From: an uncultured Bacteroidales bacterium
Lineage (GTDB): Bacteria > Bacteroidota > Bacteroidia > Bacteroidales > UBA932
Length of the DNA: 64,000 nt
Assembly (NCBI GenBank): GCA_944326305.1
Contig: CALVDL010000004.1
Span: 1 to 64,000, forward strand
Reading direction: 5' to 3'
The notes beneath the pieces are model-generated. The model did not search any database, was not told the origin of the DNA, and saw only the letters and a list, made by a program, of their open reading frames with translations. The stretch's first letter is position 1; each line of letters begins with the position of its first letter. Of this stretch, positions 9,063 through 17,829 are shown in pieces. A program made the position numbers and the translations under genes.

Positions 9063-9953
9063 TCATTCTTCCGGTATTATCACAGTCCTTATGTCGGTCC
9101 CGTAACCGCACCATATCCCGAGGCCGCCGGAAATGTTGCTCCTGATGTTGGCCGAGCTGGGGAAAAGGATATTGTCACCGGAGGTGAGTGCATTTTCGTA
9201 GTCGCACCAGAAGTCAAACCCCTCCTTGGGAAGCTGGGTCAGCTTGACTTCAACGGTATCGCCTCTTTTGAAGAACGGTGTGTAATCTTCCATTTTATTG
9301 ATCTGAGACAATGGCCGGCTTACATTTATCGTACCTTTATGTCCGGACGATATAGTCTGGTCGCTGACTGTCCCCATGAAAGAGGAGAGGTAGCGCGTAT
9401 TCCCCGGGGTCACGCGCGTGAATACCTTATAGTAGTTTTCCTCCGTGGGGTCGTCACGGAATGAGATGTCTACAGTGTACAGGGTGTCGCTCTCTTCGCT
9501 CTCAGCTATCTCCACATCATCGATGCGTACCGGTTCGGGAATCCTGGTCTGTGCCGTGAGTGTCCTGCCGGAATAGCTGATAGTCAAGGTATACGTCTTG
9601 CCGGCCTCCCCGCGCAGCTTGGATCCGGTATATATGAACGGAGGGAAATAACGGTCATCCATCCTGCCGACCAGTATCTCCTCGGTCTGTCCGTCGCTGA
9701 CAGACACTTTCGCCCAGCGTATCGGAATATCCTTGAGATCCACACTGTCGGAATCCGATTCAAAGTTGAACTTCATTGACTGGGTAAGGATCACATTTGC
9801 AAACAGACCTTCATCAATCCATCCTTCTACCGCTATCTTCGGCTCGAATACCATACATTCAGCTCTCCAGTTCAGTTCGCAAGAGGACAGCAGCATGGGG
9901 ATGAGGACGCACAAAGGCAGCAGCCGTATGTTCTGTATACGTATCATATTCAT
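9063..9953 (-). CDS. DUF4249 family lipoprotein
   Basis: The 296-residue protein (ATG start at 9953, M-N-M-I-R-I) has a lipoprotein signal ending L-L-S-S-C. The mature part is beta-rich with the DUF4249 opening I-A-V-E-G-W-I-D-E-G, typical of Bacteroidetes lipoproteins encoded directly after a TonB-dependent receptor. That is the arrangement here: its start lies 2 bases after the receptor stop codon. By position it probably acts as a surface accessory of the receptor, loosely comparable with SusD, although direct functional evidence for the family is lacking. The ligand is unknown. Confidence 0.85.
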   Translation of the reverse strand: MNMIRIQNIRLLPLCVLIPMLLSSCELNWRAECMVFEPKIAVEGWIDEGLFANVILTQSMKFNFESDSDSVDLKDIPIRWAKVSVSDGQTEEILVGRMDDRYFPPFIYTGSKLRGEAGKTYTLTISYSGRTLTAQTRIPEPVRIDDVEIAESEESDTLYTVDISFRDDPTEENYYKVFTRVTPGNTRYLSSFMGTVSDQTISSGHKGTINVSRPLSQINKMEDYTPFFKRGDTVEVKLTQLPKEGFDFWCDYENALTSGDNILFPSSANIRSNISGGLGIWCGYGTDIRTVIIPEE

Positions 9954-9955
9954 TC

Positions 9956-12013
9956 TCAAAATTCAAGCTTGTAACTCAGTGATGGGATAATGGAGTAGAA
10001 CGAGACTCCTTTTGCGGCAAGCCCTACCGCGTTGTCCCCATCTTCGTACCTCACCCTGATGTCGAGGAAAACGGGGTTTTCACGGGCGTAGGCGTTATAA
10101 AGGGAAAGGTTGAACGAGTGGCGGCACATCCCTTTCTGCTTCAGGTGCCATGTGGCTGACAGGTCGAGGCGGTGGTAGTCGGGCATGCGTCCTCCGTTAC
10201 GGGGGCCGTATTCGCTCATGACATTCTCGCCTACGATATACAGGGCCACGGGCATAGTAAATGCGGTGCCTGTTGCATATACGAATACAGCCGACACGTC
10301 CCACTGCCTGTGCGGCTTCCAGGTGATGACCGTGGCGAGGTTGTGCCTCCTGTCATGTTTTGACGGGAATGGTTTTCCGTCCATCAGTCCGGGGAAACGC
10401 CTTGTGGCCCGGCTCAGGGTATAGCTTATCCATCCCGTTATTGCACCTTTGTTCTTCTTGAACATGAATTCCGCTCCGTAGTTCTGCCCCGAACCGGACA
10501 GGATATGGTCTTCGAGGATATACCTGTCATTGACCATGTCGAACATACCTCCTTCGAATTCAAGCTGCCGGAGCAGTTTCTTGTAGTAGAGTTCGGCGCT
10601 GTATTCGAACATGCTGTTGTGGAAGGTATGGAAGAATCCGGCCGATACGGAATGTGAGGCCTGCGGCCTGATACCTGATACGGACGGAATCCAGAAATCA
10701 GTCGGCAGCCCCAGCCCGGATACCGCCACCTGGTTCATATACTGCCGCTGCAGGGAATATGCAGTGATTATGCGCATGTTCGGTCCGACATCGAATGCTG
10801 CCGACACACGCGGCTCCGCCCCGTTGTATAGCGGATGCCCCTTTCCGCTCTGGAGGCTGAAACTGTACCTCAGGCCTGCATCTATGGTGACGGAAGGGGA
10901 GACATGGACGGAATAGTTTGCATATGCCCCGAACTCATGGGTGAAATATTCAGGCCCCCGGGCTGCCTTCATCCCGTAAAGGTTTTCGACATGAGGGTAC
11001 TGTACCTTTACATCGTGGTACGTATAGTATATTCCTGTCTCCAGCTTGCCGGTGGGGAGCCTGACGGATACCTTGCCCTTGTACCCTGCGTCCATGAGAT
11101 GCGAAGGGAGGAGCAGGGACGCCCCGGTGCGGCTTATGCCCAGGTCGTTGCTGTTCATGGTGAAATACGCCGTATGCTTCATTACGAGCTTTTCTCCGGG
11201 CTCCGATTCCCATGTAAGGGAGGCAGTGCCGTTGCTCCAGTCGAGTTTACCGTTTGCCTGGAATGACAGATATGAGAAATGAGCTTTGTCCTTGCCATAA
11301 TACATGCTCAGTTTCAGCCTGTTCCGGCTGTCGGGCCTGTATACCCATGTGAGATTGCCGTCACTGAACCCGTATTTCGGGGTCAGGGCGCCTTCACCGG
11401 AAAATGCGGAAAGTATGTAGTTGGCGTAGGTTGTCCTTCCGGACAGGTACAGGGAGGATTTCTTACCTGCCGGTATGCACAGTGTGCCCTGGGACGAGAC
11501 CAGTCCGACATTGAATGTGCCGGTGACCCTGTCGGTCAGGCCGGATTTAGTCGCAATGTCTATCACTCCGCCGAGCTTGCTGCCGTATTCCGGGCTTATC
11601 GCGGACTTGTAGAGGGTCGTACCTCCAATGTGGTCCCCGTTGAATATCGAGAAGAACCCCATGAAGTGGCTCGGATTGTAGACCGGCGCCCCGTCGAGCA
11701 TGACAAGGTTGTGCCCCGGGTCTCCTCCCCTGATGTATATGCCTGCATCGGCGTCACCTGAAACCTGTATCCCTGGCATGAGCTGGAGTGTTTTCAGCAC
11801 ATCGTTCACACCGAGGAATTTCGGGAGGTTTTCAAGCCGTGCCGGATCTAAAGAAAGCTTGCCGGCCATCAGTCCGGAGATGGGCTTTGCGGCCGGTGCT
11901 GCAGTCACCACTGCAGCGGTGTCTATGGATTCCTCCACCGGCGGGTCCTGCGCGGCGGCTTCTATGCAGCATACGATGATGCATGCTGCGGCTGCTTTTA
12001 ATCTGTAGTTCAT
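9956..12013 (-). CDS. TonB-dependent outer-membrane receptor
   Basis: The ATG at 12013 gives 685 residues with a signal peptide (M-N-Y-R-L-K then hydrophobic, ending A-A-A-Q). A plug domain is clear: D-V-L-K-T-L-Q-L-M-P-G-I-Q, then I-Y-I-R-G-G-D-P-G-H-N and L-D-G-A-P-V-Y-N. The rest is a 22-strand-type barrel ending in the aromatic F (Y-K-L-E-F). Unlike most Bacteroidetes partners of DUF4249 proteins it lacks the N-terminal carboxypeptidase-regulatory-like domain: only about 30 residues separate the signal peptide from the plug. An obvious TonB box is not seen. It likely imports an unidentified substrate together with the DUF4249 lipoprotein. Confidence 0.9.
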   Translation of the reverse strand: MNYRLKAAAACIIVCCIEAAAQDPPVEESIDTAAVVTAAPAAKPISGLMAGKLSLDPARLENLPKFLGVNDVLKTLQLMPGIQVSGDADAGIYIRGGDPGHNLVMLDGAPVYNPSHFMGFFSIFNGDHIGGTTLYKSAISPEYGSKLGGVIDIATKSGLTDRVTGTFNVGLVSSQGTLCIPAGKKSSLYLSGRTTYANYILSAFSGEGALTPKYGFSDGNLTWVYRPDSRNRLKLSMYYGKDKAHFSYLSFQANGKLDWSNGTASLTWESEPGEKLVMKHTAYFTMNSNDLGISRTGASLLLPSHLMDAGYKGKVSVRLPTGKLETGIYYTYHDVKVQYPHVENLYGMKAARGPEYFTHEFGAYANYSVHVSPSVTIDAGLRYSFSLQSGKGHPLYNGAEPRVSAAFDVGPNMRIITAYSLQRQYMNQVAVSGLGLPTDFWIPSVSGIRPQASHSVSAGFFHTFHNSMFEYSAELYYKKLLRQLEFEGGMFDMVNDRYILEDHILSGSGQNYGAEFMFKKNKGAITGWISYTLSRATRRFPGLMDGKPFPSKHDRRHNLATVITWKPHRQWDVSAVFVYATGTAFTMPVALYIVGENVMSEYGPRNGGRMPDYHRLDLSATWHLKQKGMCRHSFNLSLYNAYARENPVFLDIRVRYEDGDNAVGLAAKGVSFYSIIPSLSYKLEF

Positions 12014-12256
12014 TCTCGGATCACACACTGAGAAACAGTTTTATTTTTTCAAAAACAGCTTCTTTAAGACAAGGTGCAAAAATAAGAAACTGTTTTGATT
12101 TTTTCTATATTTGGCCTGACGGCCACATATACTGTAGCGCCTCGGCAAAGCAAGTAAACTTGTTTTGCTCTCGGCTTCTGCGTATATTTGAAAAAAAAGG
12201 GTTACATTTGCAGCGTTGTGTGTAGCCATTAATTTTTATTTTTTTCTTTTAATATT
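12014..12256. promoter_or_regulatory. Divergent intergenic region with hairpin and promoter boxes
   Basis: This spacer separates the TonB receptor from the lipoprotein at 12257. It holds two related copies of an AGAAACTGTTTT-type repeat (12031-12042 with one mismatch, 12085-12096 exact). A hairpin has stems GCAAAGCAAGT (12145-12155) and ACTTGTTTTGC (12158-12168), with one G-T pair. Two TAnnTTTG boxes follow, at 12183-12190 and 12203-12210. The box at 12203 is placed suitably to drive the + strand gene. The hairpin just upstream may be an operator, or a terminator of nothing visible. Confidence 0.45.
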
Positions 12257-13585
12257 ATGAATCAATCTAAACTGTTTGCCATAGCGGCCGCAGCGGCCGT
12301 GATGGTTTCCTGTGGGAATGAAGATGGGGGGGGCAGTACACCTCTGACTCCAGAAGAGAACAAGGAAAAACTTGACCGCATCGGAATGGATGTGATCAAC
12401 ATGATCAATCCTGCAAACCACGAGGATTTCTGCGAGGCCGTGGACCATTTCGTGGAGTTCAGCGATGAAGGGAATCTGGGTGACGTATTCCATGACCCTA
12501 ATGCCTATAGCCTTATGGCCTCCACTATGCAGGCACTTAAGACTGCATGTACAAAAGGCGACATTTCCGGCCTGCTGACCAAGACAGAAGTCACCGACTA
12601 TATCTATAGGGCGGAAGATTATTATGGCGTGTACAATTACAGAAACGGGAGATGGACATACACCGAGGATGACAGCAAGCTTGAATTCAGGTACAGTTTC
12701 AACGGGAAAGACATTGTAGCCACGGCTGTCGCCTCCGGAGAGGAGACCCTTGTCACTTATACGGACAGGTGGACTGAACCTGGATATGAGGATTGGAACG
12801 GCAATTATCATCCCGGCGAGGAGTATGAGGACAATTATGAGGTATATGTCCCTGAAAAAGTGGAGGTCAATGTTACCCAGGATGGGGAAAGCCTCGCCTC
12901 CGTTACAGTTAATACGGACTGCCAGATGAATGACCATGTCAATATTGATGTAGCCTATGCTGTCGCCGACATGGACGGTTCCGTAGCTGTCGACCTTGAC
13001 AATTCAAACGGTTCTGCAAGCTATTCCCTCAATATGGGAGGCCGCAACATCGTAACCGGCTCCACTAAATTCTCCGGCTCTGATATGGCGGATCCGGATG
13101 AGGTGATAAACGATCCTGAAAATGCAGTCAGGGGCGCAGAAGCTGAAGTCATCATTCTGGATGAGGCCAGGGTATATGGAAAATGTACCAATATGGCAGG
13201 GTATATCGGTAAGATGGAAGACCTGGACAACGAATACGAGCACATGGTAGGATACGATTATTACTATACGAAAGATTATAATGAGGAATCTGCCGAATTG
13301 TTCAACGAGTATTTTTCATTCGAACTCTCCTACTTGCCGGGAAAAGCCCGCGTGGCTTCCCTGTTCGCACAGTGTTTCTTCGATGAGGACTATAGCTATT
13401 GGGATGGTGAGAAGTATACTGACGGCGGTTACGGGGTTGAACCTATCCTGAAATTCGACATCGACGAGTCCGAATACAGTGTTGAAAGCTATTTCTCGGA
13501 GAAAAACTTCGGATCGATCGTCAATTCCGTAGAGGATCTCGGAGAGATATATGAGGGGTATTTCCCTTATTGCTTCGGATATTGA
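12257..13585 (+). CDS. Lipoprotein of unknown function, acidic
   Basis: The 442-residue protein has a clear lipoprotein signal (A-A-A-A-V-M-V-S-C, Cys about residue 19). The mature part is strongly acidic and Tyr-rich with no family I recognise. Residues 35-110 look helical. The remainder looks beta-rich, with Y-T-D-R-W-T-E-P-G and a central S-Y-S-L-N-M-G-G-R-N segment. Just after the lipid anchor the DNA has eight consecutive G (12326-12333, encoding Gly-Gly-Gly). It appears monocistronic, between a TAnnTTTG promoter and the terminator at 13633-13671. Probably surface- or periplasm-exposed; function not inferred. Confidence 0.75.
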   Translation: MNQSKLFAIAAAAAVMVSCGNEDGGGSTPLTPEENKEKLDRIGMDVINMINPANHEDFCEAVDHFVEFSDEGNLGDVFHDPNAYSLMASTMQALKTACTKGDISGLLTKTEVTDYIYRAEDYYGVYNYRNGRWTYTEDDSKLEFRYSFNGKDIVATAVASGEETLVTYTDRWTEPGYEDWNGNYHPGEEYEDNYEVYVPEKVEVNVTQDGESLASVTVNTDCQMNDHVNIDVAYAVADMDGSVAVDLDNSNGSASYSLNMGGRNIVTGSTKFSGSDMADPDEVINDPENAVRGAEAEVIILDEARVYGKCTNMAGYIGKMEDLDNEYEHMVGYDYYYTKDYNEESAELFNEYFSFELSYLPGKARVASLFAQCFFDEDYSYWDGEKYTDGGYGVEPILKFDIDESEYSVESYFSEKNFGSIVNSVEDLGEIYEGYFPYCFGY

Positions 13586-13632
13586 CCTTAAAAATATGAG
13601 GGCTAATATTTATAAGTCCTTTATATCAATAC

Positions 13633-13671
13633 AATAACGGCAGCGGAAGAATTCCTTTCGCTGCCGTTATT
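13633..13671. terminator. Bidirectional terminator
   Basis: A 13-bp perfect stem (AATAACGGCAGCG at 13633-13645 with its complement at 13659-13671) and a 13-base loop lie between the convergent genes ending at 13585 and 13691. A/T-rich flanks on both sides allow termination in both directions. Confidence 0.75.
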
Positions 13672-13690
13672 CTTGTTTCAGGACCGTTCC

Positions 13691-15742
13691 TTACAGGTAG
13701 TCCTCGAAATACATTGTCACCTTGTCCATCAGATGGATGCGGTCCCGGCCCATCACATTGTGCTGTGCGCAAGGGTAAGGGAAGTAGTCCACCTGGACAT
13801 TGTTTTTGATGCATTCCCGTATAAAGCTGAGGCTGTGCTCCCATACCACCACGTTGTCCACGGCTCCCTGGCAGATGAGCAGCTTGCCCTTCAGGTCCTT
13901 TGCCTTGTTGATAAGGCTTACCTTTTCATATCCGGCGCTGTTTTCGGACGGGTTTCCCATATAGCGCTCTCCGTACATTACCTCATACCATTTCCAGTCA
14001 ATCACCGGGCCTCCGGCGACAGCCACCTTGAATATGTCAGGATAGTTGGTGATCAGGGAAATGGTCATGAATCCGCCGTAGCTCCACCCGTGGACACCTA
14101 TCCTGTCCCTGTCTACATACGGAAGGTCCATAAGCATCTTTATACCTTCCATCTGGTCCGCCATCTCCGCCTGTCCGCACTGTCCGTGGATGGCCTTTTC
14201 GTACTCGGCGCCCTGGTTCAGTGTGCCCCTGTTGTCCTGCACATAGACGAGATAACCTCTCTGGGCCATATACATTTCCCACGGGCGGAGTTCCGCAAGC
14301 CACGTGTCCCTTACAAGCTGTGAGTGAGGACCTCCGTATACGTACAGGATGACCGGGTATTTCTTTGACGGGTCGAAATCCTTAGGCTTTATGAGGCGGT
14401 ACCAGTTGTCGTATTTCCCGTCGGCGCTTTTCACCGTGCCGAAGTCCATCTGGCAGTACGCATATCCTTCAGTCGGGTCTTCCGCCCTGTATAGAGTGAC
14501 GGCCGACCTGCCGTCCGATGATTTCAGGGATGTGACAGGAGGTGTCGTAAGGTTGCTGTACATGTCGATGAAATACCTGCAGTCCGGGCTCATCACTACC
14601 TCGTGCCACCCTTCCTCGAATGTAAGTCTCGCCGGCTTCCCGTTTCGGACATTCACCCTGAACAGGTGATTCTGCACAGGGGAGACCTCAGCTGAAGTGT
14701 AGTACACGTATTTTCCGTCATTGCCGACATATTCCACATCTGCATCCGTCTCGGTAAGCCTGTGTATATTACCTTCTGTGTCGCAAAGATACAGGTTCTT
14801 GTAGCCGTCCCTGTTGTCTGTCTTGTAGATGAAATCGGTTGTGCTTCCTTTCAGGAACCAGACCGGGTTCTGGGGTTCGACAAACCTGTCGTTGTCCTCC
14901 GAAAGAATGGTCTTTACGAAATCACCAGTCGAAGCGTCGTACATGTTCAGCCTGCAGTGCCTCTGGCTGCGGTCGAGCACCTGTATGAAAAGGTATCTGT
15001 CATCAGGTGACCATGTTATGTTGGTAAGGTACTGCTCCCGTCCGAAATCGTCCGCCTTTACATAGACTGTGCTGCCGGAAGCCATGTCATATATACCTAC
15101 CTGCACATTTTCCGAGTCCATTCCCGCCATCGGGTATTTTATCTCGAAAAGGGAGCCTGTACGTGTGGTGATGTCCAGAAGCGGAAAGGTGCCTACTTTT
15201 GTTTCATCCTTCCTGTAGAATGCCAGGCGGTTCCCGCTGCCGGACCAGAAGATCCCTCCGGTGATGCCGAACTCGTTCCTGCTGACGAACTGCCCGTATG
15301 TGATGTTGCTGTCATCGCTGGATGCCACAGTGGTGGTGCGGCCGTCCCTGTCACTGAAATAGAGGTCATTGTCAATGGTGAAGGCGAAATGCTGACAGTC
15401 AGGTGAGCCGGTGATGTTCTGGGAGCCTTCCGGAAGCACAGGCACATCTTCCTCCGGGAAGCCGCCCTTGAAAGGTGCGGATGCATCCTTCCCTGAAAGC
15501 AGGTCCTTCACGGATGACATTTTAAGGAGAGTATGGTTTGCATCCGAGAATATCAGACTGTCCGATGTGCTGTTCCAGAAATAGTTGCATTTCTTCACCC
15601 TTGTCTCTGACGGGAGTACGGCTTCCTCCATGGTGAGGAGCTTCCCGTCAGACGGGTTGGCCGGACGGGACTTCACTACCCCGGTCTGGGCGTATGATAC
15701 TGTACCTGCGCACAGTGCCAGTATACAGCAGAGGATGTTCAT
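13691..15742 (-). CDS. S9 family dipeptidyl peptidase IV-like serine peptidase
   Basis: With the ATG at 15742 (or two codons earlier at 15748) the protein has 683 residues: a signal peptide (M-N-I-L-C-C to S-Y-A-Q), an eight-bladed beta-propeller typical of DPPIV_N, and a C-terminal alpha/beta hydrolase. Catalytic residues are Ser554 in G-W-S-Y-G-G, Asp629 in G-A-V-D and His661 in A-Q-H. DPPIV enzymes remove X-Pro or X-Ala dipeptides, here in the periplasm. The start is fixed by a TATATTTG promoter box just upstream (15777-15784), which excludes longer N-terminal versions of the reading frame. It lies after the amidase gene on the same strand but with its own promoter. Confidence 0.92.
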   Translation of the reverse strand: MNILCCILALCAGTVSYAQTGVVKSRPANPSDGKLLTMEEAVLPSETRVKKCNYFWNSTSDSLIFSDANHTLLKMSSVKDLLSGKDASAPFKGGFPEEDVPVLPEGSQNITGSPDCQHFAFTIDNDLYFSDRDGRTTTVASSDDSNITYGQFVSRNEFGITGGIFWSGSGNRLAFYRKDETKVGTFPLLDITTRTGSLFEIKYPMAGMDSENVQVGIYDMASGSTVYVKADDFGREQYLTNITWSPDDRYLFIQVLDRSQRHCRLNMYDASTGDFVKTILSEDNDRFVEPQNPVWFLKGSTTDFIYKTDNRDGYKNLYLCDTEGNIHRLTETDADVEYVGNDGKYVYYTSAEVSPVQNHLFRVNVRNGKPARLTFEEGWHEVVMSPDCRYFIDMYSNLTTPPVTSLKSSDGRSAVTLYRAEDPTEGYAYCQMDFGTVKSADGKYDNWYRLIKPKDFDPSKKYPVILYVYGGPHSQLVRDTWLAELRPWEMYMAQRGYLVYVQDNRGTLNQGAEYEKAIHGQCGQAEMADQMEGIKMLMDLPYVDRDRIGVHGWSYGGFMTISLITNYPDIFKVAVAGGPVIDWKWYEVMYGERYMGNPSENSAGYEKVSLINKAKDLKGKLLICQGAVDNVVVWEHSLSFIRECIKNNVQVDYFPYPCAQHNVMGRDRIHLMDKVTMYFEDYL

Positions 15743-15776
15743 TCGCATTTCAAATCGTATTTTTGTTAAACGGGTG

Positions 15777-15784
15777 CAAATATA
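15777..15784 (-). promoter_or_regulatory. Promoter box TATATTTG for the S9 peptidase gene
   Basis: On the minus strand the sequence reads TATATTTGC, matching TAnnTTTG. It lies 29-35 bases ahead of the two possible ATGs and only 3 bases past the stop codon of the upstream amidase gene, so the -33 region would lie inside that gene. No good TTTG is seen at -33. Confidence 0.5.
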
Positions 15785-15786
15785 CA

Positions 15787-16875
15787 TCATTTGACTTTTA
15801 TCATTTCTACCGGCTGGTCCTGCACCTTGTCCAAAGGATGCACCTGATAGGCGACCTTGTCGAAGTTGATGGACTTCAGGTCGATGCAGCGTATGGTGGA
15901 GTTCCATGCGCTCCTGTAGTAGAACCGCAGTGCGGACTGGTCGGCGGATGTTGTCCATTGTGTCGCGCTCGGGATATCGGCAGGTGCCTTGCCCGTTTCA
16001 TGCTCCACTCCGATAGGTATGTCGAAATTGTTAAGTATCTGGAATGTCTCCTTCACAGTTTCGAATGAGGTGGCGTACTGAGGAGCGGTGGCCTTGTAGA
16101 AGGCAGCCCTGACGAAGCGTGACGGCGGTGTGACGTCGCCCGGGATTCCGAGGAAGCCTGCTCCCGCGCCGAACTGCCTGAGAGTCACGTCGTCAGTGAG
16201 CTTGTTCGGGTTGGTCTGGCCCGGGAAAAGGTTCACATAATTGTTCAGGTTGGTCATCTGCCACTCGAATCCGGGAGAATTGGTCAGCACCCCGAGGGTG
16301 TTCTCGTAGAAATGCGGTTTCCCGCCTGTGATCTCCAGCACCACCTGCCGTCCGCTCCTGTCGGCTATCCTCCAGTGTGCGGTACCGGCCTGAGGGTCGG
16401 TCGCTACGATGTGTATGTCTTTTATAGCCTCCTCCACCTGGTCTACAGTAGAGAAACTTGCCAGGATCCACCCGGCGAGCTCCACATCCACCATTGTCGA
16501 AGAGTTCCTGGAGCTGTCGTACTCCTCGTACTGCCCGTATCCCGGGAAAAAGAACAGGCCGGCGGACAGGCCTGCCTCGTTCATACCCTCGGTCACGAAG
16601 CTGTCCTGGACCACTGAAATGCCTGCATATCCGTATCTGGACGTATAGGCAAGGCCGTTCTGTCCTGAAGGGGTGATGGAGACGGTGGAATGGTTCCGGG
16701 GTACGATGACATACCGGCTTTCAAGGTTGCTCCCGCCCCACTCGCATGTACGGGCGAGGACTATGCTCCCGTCTGCGGCCTTCAGGGATATTCCGGTGCA
16801 GGCGTCCGACGGTATTGCAGGAAGCAGGGCCATGCCCAGCACCGCTGCTCCCCAAAAAAGATACTTCTGTTTCAT
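15787..16875 (-). CDS. Choloylglycine hydrolase family (Ntn) linear amide hydrolase
   Basis: The 362-residue protein (ATG at 16875) has a signal peptide ending D-A immediately before Cys26, the Ntn-hydrolase nucleophile that becomes N-terminal after cleavage (C-T-G-I-S-L). The next motif, A-R-T-C-E-W-G-G, supplies the family Arg. A Glu stands where many bile-salt hydrolases have Asp, a pattern I associate with the Gram-negative penicillin-acylase/bile-salt-hydrolase branch. T-N-S-P-G-F-E-W-Q (about 200) provides the conserved Asn. Members cleave bile-salt amides, penicillin V or acyl-homoserine lactones; substrate cannot be called here. It sits upstream of the S9 peptidase; both proteins are exported. 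Confidence 0.87.
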   Translation of the reverse strand: MKQKYLFWGAAVLGMALLPAIPSDACTGISLKAADGSIVLARTCEWGGSNLESRYVIVPRNHSTVSITPSGQNGLAYTSRYGYAGISVVQDSFVTEGMNEAGLSAGLFFFPGYGQYEEYDSSRNSSTMVDVELAGWILASFSTVDQVEEAIKDIHIVATDPQAGTAHWRIADRSGRQVVLEITGGKPHFYENTLGVLTNSPGFEWQMTNLNNYVNLFPGQTNPNKLTDDVTLRQFGAGAGFLGIPGDVTPPSRFVRAAFYKATAPQYATSFETVKETFQILNNFDIPIGVEHETGKAPADIPSATQWTTSADQSALRFYYRSAWNSTIRCIDLKSINFDKVAYQVHPLDKVQDQPVEMIKVK

Positions 16876-16935
16876 AATCAAATTGTTTATGCCTGGAATC
16901 CAGGCTGTTTTCCAAATGTTTCCCGCCCTGCGGCC

Positions 16936-17319
16936 TCACCGTACGGCAAGTATGTCATCTACGATATATTTCTGCTGCCCGCGCCACGGAAGGGCTCCCA
17001 GGTATTCTTTATAATGCAGTTCCACCGTTTTCCCGCTGCAGCGCATCAGTGAATCCGCCAGGGCCTTGTCCGTGATTGAGAACTCGAATTCGTACGACTG
17101 TATGGTAGTGCTGGTGTTCTTTGCCCCCTTGGTGAACCCAGCCTGTATGGCCTTTCCTTCGTAAGTCTTGAAAATATAGCCTTTATAGACGACGAAGTTG
17201 AGTTCGCCGGCTTTCACCCCTTCTCCGAACACGAAATAGAACCTGAAGTAGATGAACAGGCCCAATGCTACTACGGCAGTGATGCTGACTGCTGTTATGA
17301 TTTTACTTTTTAATGTCAT
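16936..17319 (-). CDS. Small membrane-anchored protein of unknown function
   Basis: The 127-residue protein has one N-terminal transmembrane segment or uncleaved signal (about residues 8-30). A compact mixed alpha/beta domain follows, with G-Y-I-F-K-T-Y-E-G and V-E-L-H-Y-K-E-Y. Similar small proteins are widespread in Bacteroidetes and lack a reliable function. It is 27 bases from the next minus-strand gene upstream (17347) and 60 bases ahead of the amidase, so it may be cotranscribed with both. Confidence 0.7.
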   Translation of the reverse strand: MTLKSKIITAVSITAVVALGLFIYFRFYFVFGEGVKAGELNFVVYKGYIFKTYEGKAIQAGFTKGAKNTSTTIQSYEFEFSITDKALADSLMRCSGKTVELHYKEYLGALPWRGQQKYIVDDILAVR

Positions 17320-17346
17320 GACGGTATTGAATTGATGAATTGGAAT

Positions 17347-17676
17347 TTACTCAATGATGCCCACACAGTGCAGAAGCCCTATGAACGGAGTCTGCTGCCT
17401 TTTTATGTATGGTTTTACTATGGATGTATTGATTTCAGGGAATTTACGGACCGAATCATATGCCGCGATGAAGTCCTTCCCTGTGAGGTATTCCCCCTCG
17501 TCGGCACGTTTGGTCCCAGGTTTCCCGCCTTTTACGAAAATGCAGCTTCCGACGAAAGAAGCACTGTATCTGATGCCTGTAACCGAGGTGAATGACGGGT
17601 TTTCCTTGACATGCGAGACAATGATCTCCCAGATTTCCCTGCCGTCATTTTCCCTGTACTGTTCTTTGATTTTCAT
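17347..17676 (-). CDS. Small conserved protein of unknown function
   Basis: The 109-residue soluble protein has no signal peptide. It contains a basic stretch and an F-I-G-L-L-H-C-V-G-I-I-E tail that looks conserved, but I do not recognise a named domain. The ATG at 17676 is the first start, and coding character matches neighbours. It opens the minus-strand run with 16936-17319. Functional inference is not possible from sequence alone. Confidence 0.6.
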   Translation of the reverse strand: MKIKEQYRENDGREIWEIIVSHVKENPSFTSVTGIRYSASFVGSCIFVKGGKPGTKRADEGEYLTGKDFIAAYDSVRKFPEINTSIVKPYIKRQQTPFIGLLHCVGIIE

Positions 17677-17829
17677 GTGATTCCGTTTTAACCGCGTCTA
17701 ATATAGCAATTATTTGCCAATACATGACAGTTTCCATAAGATTAGCTGTGATAATGTCATAGAAAACTGAAGGACAATGGTGGAGGATTGGATGGAATTT
17801 CTTAATTTTGTACATTAAACCGTTTTTTT
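17677..17829. promoter_or_regulatory. Divergent promoter region upstream of arginine deiminase
   Basis: The 153-base spacer between divergent genes is AT-rich. A TAnnTTTG box (TAATTTTG, 17803-17810) lies 19 bases ahead of the arcA ATG; a convincing -33 element is not seen. Partial inverted repeats (ATGACA near 17725 and TGTCAT near 17755) could be an operator but are imperfect. Confidence 0.4.

Noticed and set aside
15743..15958. N-terminal extension of the S9 peptidase frame
   Set aside because: It overlaps the preceding gene, precedes the promoter box at 15777-15784 and would bury the signal peptide.
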